DNA of 8,116 nt. Source: Paramuribaculum sp. Its GTDB lineage: Bacteria > Bacteroidota > Bacteroidia > Bacteroidales > Muribaculaceae. Made by a program: the position numbers and the translations under genes. The notes beneath the pieces are model-generated. The model searched no databases, had not been told where the DNA came from, and saw nothing but the letters and a program-made list of their open reading frames with translations. The stretch lies in the NCBI GenBank assembly GCA_029058705.1, contig JAIDXA010000036.1:1-8116 (forward strand), read 5' to 3'. Positions 1 to 5,888 of this stretch are shown here, piece by piece. How positions within the stretch are numbered: position 1 is the first letter of the stretch; the number at the start of each line of letters is the position of its first letter.

Positions 1-1
1 G

Positions 2-271
2 TGTATGTGCTACAAGGCCAAAGGCGACCGACGAACGATCGAGGTAAACCACAGGCTCAACGAATACAAACGAAAAGCCCGTGAACTGCTGACATCGGAG
101 GAGGGGCGCAAACACCGGGGACGACGGTGCATCGAGCCGGAAGCCGTCTTCGGACAGATGAAGTTCAACATGGCATACCGCCGCTTCCGCCACTTCGGGA
201 AAGACAAGGTCACAATGGATTTTGCCTTCTTCGCCATAGCCTTCAACATCAAAAAATGTGCTCAAAGATAG
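2..271 (+). CDS. IS1182-family transposase, C-terminal fragment (5' end outside window, frameshifted near 3' end)
   Basis: This is the C-terminal part of a DDE transposase, the enzyme that cuts and joins IS ends. The frame is open from the window edge, so the start lies outside. Counting from the first Met (position 5), residues 42-53 carry CIEPEAVFGQMK, which matches the IS1182-type block with the last catalytic glutamate (E46). The following YRRFRHFGKDKV and the hydrophobic FAFFAIAFNIKK (residues 73-84) are typical of the end of the RNase H-like fold. The frame stops early at 269-271, just after an A6 run (251-256). In the -1 frame the protein would continue as KKMCSKIAK to a stop at 388-390, which fits the family better. 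The gene is therefore probably a frameshifted pseudogene, or needs ribosomal slippage on the A-run. Family identity is fairly sure; whether it is active is not. Confidence 0.75.
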   Translation, partial: CMCYKAKGDRRTIEVNHRLNEYKRKARELLTSEEGRKHRGRRCIEPEAVFGQMKFNMAYRRFRHFGKDKVTMDFAFFAIAFNIKKCAQR

Positions 272-390
272 CGAAACAGACCAAAAACGGGGGAAATACG
301 CCCCATTTTGGCCTGGTTTTACATATATCCCGATTTTTATCGCCTGAGAATCGATTATTTTGGAAAAAGCATCAAAAATCTGTCGCCTGA
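256..390 (+). other. Displaced C-terminal tail of the transposase (-1 frame)
   Basis: From the ATG at 256-258 this frame reads MCSKIAKQTKNGGNTPHFGL and continues to a TGA at 388-390, leaving only about 33 bp before the IS-end hairpin. It joins naturally to FNIKK of the upstream frame if one A is added to the A6 run at 251-256 or if a ribosome slips back one base there. As I recall, related Bacteroidales transposases end in NIKKMC followed by a basic tail, which supports this as the original C-terminus. It is not an independent gene. Confidence 0.55.
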
Positions 391-423
391 AAAATATCGA
401 ATCCTCAATGCTCAAAATGCAGA

Positions 424-456
424 GGCTGCGCCGTAAAACTTAATTACGACACAGCC
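424..456 (-). terminator. Terminal hairpin of the IS, possible transcription terminator for minus-strand transcripts
   Basis: The arms 424-436 and 444-456 form a 13-bp stem with a 7-nt loop. In minus-strand RNA all 13 positions pair (two as G-U wobble); in plus-strand RNA the same two positions are A-C mismatches. The structure thus folds best in transcripts coming leftward out of the lipoprotein gene, whose stop lies 33 bp before the stem. Only a poor U-tract follows (TCTGCATTTTG), so it is a weak intrinsic terminator at best. It is also where the IS terminal repeat is expected, so its main role may be as a transposase binding site or as a block to read-through into the IS. Confidence 0.45.
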
Positions 457-488
457 CCGTGGAGTTTGTGGGTTTGCTCGGATGTGGA

Positions 489-1640
489 TTATTTTGTGAC
501 TTTGAGGTCGAAGTTGTAGGTTTTGCCTGTGTAGGCGGTCATTTTTCCGGTGTAGGATTCGTTGGAGAGTTTGCCGATGAATGTCCCGGTTACTTCGGCT
601 TTGTCGTTGGTTTCTTCAAGGGTGAGGTCGCCGGTGTTGGGGTTGAAGGATTTGACTACGAGCTGGAGTGTGTTGGACGGGCCGTATTTGTCGTAGTAGT
701 ATGTCCCTTTTTTCATTCCTTTCTCGAGGTTGACGTGGATGGCGAGTTTGGTCCCGAGTTTTCCTGCGAGTTCGTATGGGCCGTTGCCGAGTTTTTGGGC
801 TTTGGCGTTGTCTTCGCCGTTTTCGCTGATGTATGTTTTATATTCTTTTCCGGTTGGTTTGTAGTTTTTGAAGAATGTTTCCTGTGAGGGGGTGTTCATG
901 GTTATTGCCTGGATTTCGGAGTATGAATGGCCGGAGAAGGAGAAGGGTATGCGTGCGGTCCCGTTTTCAGGGATGTCTTTTCCGGGCTCTATTTTTCTTG
1001 TGACATCTTCTATGCCGGATCCCATATATGTATGTTTCCATGTGATTGTGTATTCGTCGCCTGAAATGGGTTGGTCGGTGGTGTTTTTGAGGGTGTAGTA
1101 GCCTTTGCCTTCGTCCATCATGAATTCGATTTCTTTAGTGATGGTAGCGCCCATGTTTTTGACGGCGTTTTTACGTGAGGCTACGTAGTCGTTGAAGAGT
1201 GAAGTGGCCATGTTGTCGACGTTGACCATTGTTTTGGCGAGTTTTTCGTCGGTCATGTCGTTGTTGATGGCGCCGGTTGCTGTTGCGAATTTGATTTTTT
1301 CTTCCGGATATTTGAATAGTCCGTGGGATTGAATGACTGTCGGCAGGCTGTTTTCGCGGGCTTCGACTATGATTGATGTTCCGTTGCCGTAGTTGATATG
1401 ATAGAGTCCTTCGGTTTCTGTTTTAGTGACGGTCACGCTGTCGGGGTTGTAGTCGATCGACATTTCTTCGGCGAGTTCGGCTGCGGGATAGACTGCGATG
1501 ACGGAGTCGGTTTGGTTGTCATTGACGTAGTGTGCGAAGGTTTGCGAGAAGTCTGTCATGGCTTTTTCGCCTGGGTCTGAACATGATGTGAACGTGATTG
1601 CCGCTGAGGCGATTGCGAGTGATAATGAGAATTGTTTCAT
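489..1640 (-). CDS. Lipoprotein of unknown function with C-terminal beta-rich domain
   Basis: I do not recognise a named family for this 383-aa protein. Residues 1-20 form a lipoprotein signal peptide (MKQFSLSLAIASAAITFTSC) with the lipidated cysteine at C20. The next residues, SDPGE, are mildly acidic, which might favour surface export in Bacteroidetes, but this is weak. Residues about 25-165 are mostly helical or mixed with no clear motif. Residues about 170-250 look like a beta-sandwich with the pattern of FxLYD-type domains (YYTLKNTTDQPISGDEYTI). Residues about 288-383 alternate Gly and aromatic residues (YELAGKLG, GTYYYDKYG, LTLEETNDKAEVTGTFIGKL, YNFDLKV), a layout I associate with small antiparallel-beta domains in uncharacterised envelope proteins. 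It starts 49 bp after the E1-like gene on the same strand without a clear promoter, so it may be transcribed by read-through from the suf operon. The start is set by the signal peptide. Confidence 0.85.
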   Translation of the reverse strand: MKQFSLSLAIASAAITFTSCSDPGEKAMTDFSQTFAHYVNDNQTDSVIAVYPAAELAEEMSIDYNPDSVTVTKTETEGLYHINYGNGTSIIVEARENSLPTVIQSHGLFKYPEEKIKFATATGAINNDMTDEKLAKTMVNVDNMATSLFNDYVASRKNAVKNMGATITKEIEFMMDEGKGYYTLKNTTDQPISGDEYTITWKHTYMGSGIEDVTRKIEPGKDIPENGTARIPFSFSGHSYSEIQAITMNTPSQETFFKNYKPTGKEYKTYISENGEDNAKAQKLGNGPYELAGKLGTKLAIHVNLEKGMKKGTYYYDKYGPSNTLQLVVKSFNPNTGDLTLEETNDKAEVTGTFIGKLSNESYTGKMTAYTGKTYNFDLKVTK

Positions 1641-1689
1641 AAAATTGGCTTAAAGGTTAGTGTTGAATATTGAATGTATTGTCTTTTTG

Positions 1690-2403
1690 TTATTTCAGGC
1701 GTATGGTTGTGAATTCCATGGTGAGCAGGTTGACTCGGAGCAGGCGGTCGGTCAGAAGCTGTCCGGTTGCGGTGAGATATTTGATCGCTTCGGCTGCCTG
1801 AAGCGATCCGAGGACTCCGGGGACTACGCCGAGCGGGCCTGCCACTTCGCTGCGGACTACGGCGTCGGGGCCGTCGGGGAAGAGGTCGGAGAGTCGGGTG
1901 GTGTCGGGCAGTATTGTCATTGTCTGCCCTTCGTAGCGGAAGATGGCGCCGTGGTTGTAGGGTTTTTTCAGGCGGTGGCAGACGCGGTCGACGGTGAATT
2001 TGGTTTCGAGAGAGTCGGTCGCTTCGATTATGAAGTCGAATTGAGGGAAGATGTTTGTCATTTCTTCTTCGCTCAGGAAGCGGTCGATGGCTTCGACTGA
2101 GACTGTCGGGTTGATGGCGGCCATTGATTCGGCGGCCGAAATGGCTTTTGGCCGGTCGATGTCGGCTGTCGAGTGGATTATCTGGCGCTGGAGGTTTGTC
2201 AGATCGACGCGGTCGCCGTCGGCTATCGCTATGTGGCCTACTCCGGCTGCGGCGAGGTATAAGGCTATGGGCGATCCGAGACCACCTGCTCCGATGATGA
2301 TTACTGATGACCGGGATAGTTTCTGTTGTCCTTCGACGCCGAAGCCGGGGAGGGTCAGATGGCGCGCGTAACGCTGTTGTTGTTCGGGTGTGAGGTGTTG
2401 CAT
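1690..2403 (-). CDS. MoeB/ThiF/HesA-family adenylyltransferase (E1-like), lacking the family cysteines
   Basis: E1-like enzymes of this family adenylate the C-terminal glycine of ubiquitin-like sulfur carriers such as MoaD or ThiS, which are then thiolated. The 237-aa length is close to bacterial MoeB (about 249). Visible landmarks are RYARHLTLPGFG (11-22), the ATP-binding GAGGLGSP (38-45), DGDRVDLTNLQRQ (62-74) with the conserved N70 and R73, K86, and ATD (128-130). The C-terminal GVLGSLQAAEAIKYL (196-210) is also typical. Unusually, the two zinc CxxC pairs are missing: the usual CxxCLFP is DTTRLSDLFP (167-176). The usual cysteine before AGxLG is also absent (RSEVAGPLG, 184-192). The only cysteine is C142 in the middle of the protein. 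It lies 11 bp downstream of sufS, suggesting a link to cysteine-derived sulfur, but no MoaD or ThiS gene is in the window. The family is sure; the substrate is unknown, so I give no symbol. Confidence 0.92.
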   Translation of the reverse strand: MQHLTPEQQQRYARHLTLPGFGVEGQQKLSRSSVIIIGAGGLGSPIALYLAAAGVGHIAIADGDRVDLTNLQRQIIHSTADIDRPKAISAAESMAAINPTVSVEAIDRFLSEEEMTNIFPQFDFIIEATDSLETKFTVDRVCHRLKKPYNHGAIFRYEGQTMTILPDTTRLSDLFPDGPDAVVRSEVAGPLGVVPGVLGSLQAAEAIKYLTATGQLLTDRLLRVNLLTMEFTTIRLK

Positions 2404-2414
2404 GGCGGCGGGTT

Positions 2415-3650
2415 TTATGTCAGCATCGGGGCGATGCGGCGTACTGCTTCTATGAAGCGGTCGCAGTCGTTGATTGTGTTGTAGAGGGCGAATGCGGCTC
2501 TGACGGTGCCTTCGATTCCGAGGACGTGCATCAGGGGTTGTGCGCAGTGGTGGCCGGTGCGTACTTCGATTCCGAGTTTGTCAAGAAGGAGGCCTGTGTC
2601 GTAGTGATGGGCTGAGCCGATCAGAAATGAGATGATCGCGCTTTTTCCGGGTGCTGTGCCGAAGATTCTGATTCCGGGGATTTCGAGCAGCCGGCCGGTT
2701 GTGTGCCGCAGTAGTTCTTCTTCGTGGGCGGCAATGTTGTCAAGTCCGATCCGGCATACGTAGTCAATGGCTGTGTGCAGTGCGGCCAGTCCTACATAGT
2801 CGGGTGTTCCGGCTTCGAATTTGAAGGGTAATTCGGCGAAGGTTGTGTGTGGGAATGATACATGGCTGATCATTTCTCCGCCGCCTTGATAAGGGGGCAT
2901 CCGATCCAGCAGTTCGCGTCGTCCGTAGAGGATTCCGACACCGGTAGGGCCATAGATCTTGTGTGAAGAGAAGGCGTAGAAGTCGGCGTTGAGCTGTTTC
3001 ATGTCGACCGGTATGTGGGCAACGGCCTGCGCGCCGTCGATCATGGCGACAGCTCCGGCGTCGTGGGCCAACCGTATGATTTCTGCAACCGGGTTGACTG
3101 TGCCGAGTACGTTGGAGACGTGGGCCACGGAGACGATCGCGGTTCTTTCAGTAAGGAGCGAGCGGTAGGCGTCCATGTCGAGCGAGCCGTCGGAACGGAT
3201 CGGAACAACTTTTATTTCGATGCCCTGACGGTCGCGGAGCAATTGCCATGGCACGATGTTGGCGTGGTGTTCCATTTCGGTCAGGATGATTTCGTCGCCT
3301 GGCTTGAGCATCGATCCGTAGCTTGAGGCCACGAGGTTGATGGCTTCGGTTGTTCCGCGTGTGAAGATGATTTCATCGGTCGATGATGCTCCGATGAACC
3401 GGCGCACTTTTTCGCGGGTGGCTTCCATCATTGCGGTCGCTTCCTGGGAGAGGGTGTGGACGCCGCGGTGTACGTTGGCTTTGTGGCTGAAATATATGTC
3501 TGTGATCGAGTCTACGACTTCGCGGGGTGTCTGGGTCGAGGCGGCGTTGTCGAGATAGACCATAGGTTTGCCGTGGATCTCGCGGCCGAGGATAGGGAAG
3601 TCCTTACGGTAGGTTTCGGCCGGGAATGTGGTTTTGTCGGGGTCGGACAT
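2415..3650 (-). CDS. sufS: Cysteine desulfurase SufS
   Basis: SufS is a cytosolic PLP-dependent enzyme that removes sulfur from L-cysteine, giving alanine and an enzyme-bound persulfide passed on to SufBCD. The 411-aa protein matches the usual size (E. coli 406). Visible are YLDNAASTQ (32-40), the EMEHHANIVPW block (125-135) with the PLP-stacking histidine, IDGAQAV (204-210) with D206, and the Schiff-base lysine K231 in SSHKIYGPTG. The persulfide cysteine is C369 in RTGHHCAQP, and R384 lies in a typical C-terminal segment. The RxGHHCAQP loop is the SufS (group II) form, which normally needs a SufE or SufU partner; none is encoded here. The gene starts 9 bp after sufD and ends 11 bp before the E1-like gene, so it is part of the operon. 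The ATG at 3650 gives the expected N-terminus just before YRKDFPIL. Confidence 0.97.
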   Translation of the reverse strand: MSDPDKTTFPAETYRKDFPILGREIHGKPMVYLDNAASTQTPREVVDSITDIYFSHKANVHRGVHTLSQEATAMMEATREKVRRFIGASSTDEIIFTRGTTEAINLVASSYGSMLKPGDEIILTEMEHHANIVPWQLLRDRQGIEIKVVPIRSDGSLDMDAYRSLLTERTAIVSVAHVSNVLGTVNPVAEIIRLAHDAGAVAMIDGAQAVAHIPVDMKQLNADFYAFSSHKIYGPTGVGILYGRRELLDRMPPYQGGGEMISHVSFPHTTFAELPFKFEAGTPDYVGLAALHTAIDYVCRIGLDNIAAHEEELLRHTTGRLLEIPGIRIFGTAPGKSAIISFLIGSAHHYDTGLLLDKLGIEVRTGHHCAQPLMHVLGIEGTVRAAFALYNTINDCDRFIEAVRRIAPMLT

Positions 3651-3659
3651 GATTTTTTG

Positions 3660-5027
3660 TCAGTTTTCGGTTGGCTTGCGTTCGGCGCAGGCTCCGTGGC
3701 AGTCGGCACATGAGGATTCGTTCCCGTCGAACCGTTTTTCAACGAGGTGACGCAGTCTGTCGCGCAGGCCTTCCATGCGGACTGTGTCGATGACATCGGC
3801 CATGAAGGCCTGCATCAGCATTTTGCGGGCCTCGTCAACCGGAATTCCTCGGCTCTGCATGTAGAAGAGGGCTTCGTTGTCGAGTTGGCCTGTGGTGGCG
3901 CCATGGCTGCAGATGACTTCGTCGTTGTAGATTTCGAGCTGCGGTTTTGCGTGCATCCGGGCATCGGGAGAGGCGAGGATGCTGCGGCATGTCTGGGTCG
4001 CGTCGGTGAATGGTGCGTTCCCGTCGACGAGGATGCGACCCTGAAAGGCGCACGAGGCGTGGCCGTCAGCCACATACTTGAATAATTGGGAGCTTTTGCA
4101 ACGGGGGGTCAGGTGCCTCATGCTGACGGAGTTGTCGATTCTCATTTCACCGGAGGCTATTGCCATGCCGGCGAGGGTTGTCTGGCAGTCGGTTCCGTCG
4201 GTTTCGATCGAGAAGTTGTTGCGTGTCTGGCCGCAGGTCAGTGTCGACGAGCTGATCATCAGTGACGACCGGTCGGCCTGCCGGGCAAAGATTTCGGAAT
4301 GGCGTGTTGTCGATGACGAGGATTCTTCGATTGTGTAGTAGTCCAGTCTTGAGTCTGGAAACATTACGATTTCGACAACTTCCGAGGCGAGATATGCGTG
4401 GGCGTTGTCCTGAGAGTGGTCGCAGACGAGGATCTGGGCTTCGGCTCCGGCTTCCATGACAATCAGGACGCGCCGTGGTGCCATCAGTGGGGTAGGGGCG
4501 GAAAATATATTGACGAGCTGGAGGGGGCGTGTCATTTTCACGCCGCGCGGTATGCGTATGATGACGCCGTCCTGAGCAAAGAGCGTGTTGACTGCGACAG
4601 TCGGAGATCCGATCGGTGCGACTGATCCATAGAAAGGCTCTACGAGTTCGGGGTGTTCGGTGGCCGTCTGGCTCAATGATGCGAAAACGACACCATCGGG
4701 AAGCCTTTCAGTCAGGTTGCGTGACGGCTGGAACGAGTCGTTGACAACGATTCCGAGCAGGGTCGACATGTTTGGCACGTCGCAGCGCCATGTCGCGGCG
4801 ATGTCGGCCGGGATGTCGAGCCGTGTTATGTTGAGGCCGTAGTCGGGAGCGAACATCGCGTTGACGTCGGTCCGTTCGTGGCCTTCGTGTCCTTTTCGGG
4901 GGAATTCGTTTGTCTCAAGCGATTCGAAGGCTCTCTGACGCATGCGGTTCAGGGCTGGAGCGCTTCGTGAGTCTATTGTCTCGCGGTTGTCGCGGAAGAG
5001 GTCGAGATATTGTTGTCTGCTGTTCAT
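3660..5027 (-). CDS. sufD: Fe-S cluster assembly protein SufD
   Basis: SufD is the SufB paralogue that pairs with SufB on the SufC dimer and is needed for iron entry into the scaffold. The 455-aa protein has the helical N-terminal region (1-60), then FAPDYGLNITRLDIP (59-73) and the right-handed beta-helix core (about 90-380), with NTLFAQDGVIIRIPRGV at 147-163. The C-terminal part carries ICSHGATTGQLDNEALFYM (372-390), where C373 and H375 correspond by motif to E. coli SufD C358 and H360. After the usual end (LVEKRFDG, 428-435) there is a tail with C440, C443 and C447 in a CxxCHxxC arrangement. I recall that other Bacteroidales SufD proteins have similar cysteine tails, while the E. coli protein ends without one. 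It starts 11 bp after sufC and ends 9 bp before sufS. No Shine-Dalgarno sequence is visible. Confidence 0.96.
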   Translation of the reverse strand: MNSRQQYLDLFRDNRETIDSRSAPALNRMRQRAFESLETNEFPRKGHEGHERTDVNAMFAPDYGLNITRLDIPADIAATWRCDVPNMSTLLGIVVNDSFQPSRNLTERLPDGVVFASLSQTATEHPELVEPFYGSVAPIGSPTVAVNTLFAQDGVIIRIPRGVKMTRPLQLVNIFSAPTPLMAPRRVLIVMEAGAEAQILVCDHSQDNAHAYLASEVVEIVMFPDSRLDYYTIEESSSSTTRHSEIFARQADRSSLMISSSTLTCGQTRNNFSIETDGTDCQTTLAGMAIASGEMRIDNSVSMRHLTPRCKSSQLFKYVADGHASCAFQGRILVDGNAPFTDATQTCRSILASPDARMHAKPQLEIYNDEVICSHGATTGQLDNEALFYMQSRGIPVDEARKMLMQAFMADVIDTVRMEGLRDRLRHLVEKRFDGNESSCADCHGACAERKPTEN

Positions 5028-5038
5028 CGGAGGCTGGA

Positions 5039-5809
5039 TTAGAGTTTTCCGTCAACTTCTTCTTTGATCCAGTCATAGCCACGGTTTTCGAGGTCGAGGG
5101 CGAGTTCCGGACCGCCGGTGCGGACAATGCGTCCTTTGTAGAGGACGTGGACGAAGTCGGGACGTATATAGTCGAGCAGGCGCTGATAGTGTGTGATCAC
5201 TATCGTTGCGTTGCGTTCGTTTTTCAGTTTGTTGACACCTCCGGCAACAATGCGCAGCGCGTCGATGTCGAGGCCGCTGTCGGTCTCGTCAAGAATCGAG
5301 AGCTGTGGTTCGAGGACTGCCATCTGGAAAATTTCATTGCGTTTCTTTTCTCCGCCGGAAAATCCTTCGTTGACCGAACGGGATGCGAGTTTGTTGTCGA
5401 GCTCGACAATTTCACGCTTCTGTCTCATCAGTTTGAGGAAATCGGTTGCCGAAAGTGGAGTTTCGTTGAAATATTTTCTTTTGGCATTGATGGCCGCGCG
5501 CATGAAGTTGACCATCGAGACTCCGGGGATTTCCACCGGGTATTGGAAGGAGAGAAAGAGCCCTTCGTGGCTTCGGTCTTCCGGCGACAGTCCAAGCAGT
5601 TCGACTCCGTGGAAGTCGACCGAGCCTTCGGTTACGGTGAATGCCGGATTTCCGGCCAGCACTTCCGAGAGAGTGCTTTTGCCCGAACCGTTGGGACCCA
5701 TGATTGCATGGACTTCTCCGCGGTTTACGGTCAGGTTGATTCCTTTTAGGATTTCTTTGCCTTCTATGCCGGCATGGAGGTTTTCGACCTTAAGAAGCTG
5801 TTGGTTCAT
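5039..5809 (-). CDS. sufC: Fe-S cluster assembly ATPase SufC
   Basis: SufC is the soluble ABC-type ATPase of the SufBC2D scaffold; its ATP-driven dimerisation opens the SufB-SufD interface for cluster building. The 256-aa length is normal (E. coli 248). Seen in order: Walker A GPNGSGKST (38-46), Q-loop Q89 in LSFQYPVEIPG, the SufC-type signature FSGGEKKRNE (150-159), Walker B with catalytic glutamate E175 in SILDETDSGLD, and H-loop H207 in ITHYQRLLDY. The ETDSGLD form and FSGGEKKRNE separate SufC from transporter ATPases. It lies between sufB and sufD; the 79-bp gap before it is the longest inside the operon. The ATG at 5809 fits the family N-terminus (LLKVENLHAGIEGKEIL). Confidence 0.97.
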   Translation of the reverse strand: MNQQLLKVENLHAGIEGKEILKGINLTVNRGEVHAIMGPNGSGKSTLSEVLAGNPAFTVTEGSVDFHGVELLGLSPEDRSHEGLFLSFQYPVEIPGVSMVNFMRAAINAKRKYFNETPLSATDFLKLMRQKREIVELDNKLASRSVNEGFSGGEKKRNEIFQMAVLEPQLSILDETDSGLDIDALRIVAGGVNKLKNERNATIVITHYQRLLDYIRPDFVHVLYKGRIVRTGGPELALDLENRGYDWIKEEVDGKL

Positions 5810-5888
5810 TTATGTTGGGAGAATTATGATGTCAGACGAATTTTTTTGATTGCATGTTGAGGAAGACTGGGGAGTGGACAGGTCTGTA
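5810..5888 (-). other. sufB-sufC intergenic spacer
   Basis: This 79-bp gap is the longest spacer between the suf genes. On the minus strand it has an A7 run (+ strand 5841-5847) and a 7-codon open frame that I consider meaningless. I see no -7 box of the TAnnTTTG type, no stable hairpin and no Shine-Dalgarno sequence before sufC, so it is most likely simple co-transcribed spacer or 5' leader for sufC translation. Confidence 0.4.

Larger units (their letters stand above)
1..458 (+). mobile_element. 3' end of an IS1182-like insertion sequence
   Basis: The stretch holds the C-terminal part of a DDE transposase, then a short non-coding tail, then an imperfect inverted repeat (424-436 against 444-456) where an IS end is expected. 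The probable outer boundary is near 457-458, about 30 bp past the stop of the neighbouring lipoprotein gene. The left end of the element lies outside the window, so neither the matching terminal repeat nor a target-site duplication can be tested. Assignment to IS1182 rests on the transposase motif around the last catalytic glutamate and on my memory of similar ends in Bacteroidales elements. The exact boundary is an estimate. Confidence 0.7.

Noticed and set aside
287..307. GC-rich inverted repeat (GGGG near 289-292 and CCCC near 301-304) as a terminator of the transposase
   Set aside because: The stem is only about four pairs, no U-tract follows, and it falls inside the displaced coding tail.
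459..887. 142-codon plus-strand frame opposite the lipoprotein gene
   Set aside because: Its Phe/Val/Gly-rich repetitive translation is what the complement of this lipoprotein gene gives; no start signal or homology is visible.
1641..1689. Promoter for the lipoprotein gene
   Set aside because: The best candidate on the minus strand (TAACCTTT) misses two bases of the -7 consensus and has no -33 TTTG at the right distance.
4910..5749. 279-codon open frame on the plus strand antisense to sufC and the start of sufD
   Set aside because: It lies opposite highly conserved genes, its protein has no recognisable motif, and the opening follows from the GC-rich third positions of the coding strand.
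5810..5888. Small gene or internal promoter in the sufB-sufC gap
   Set aside because: Only a 7-codon frame and an A7 run are present; no -7 box or hairpin supports a function.
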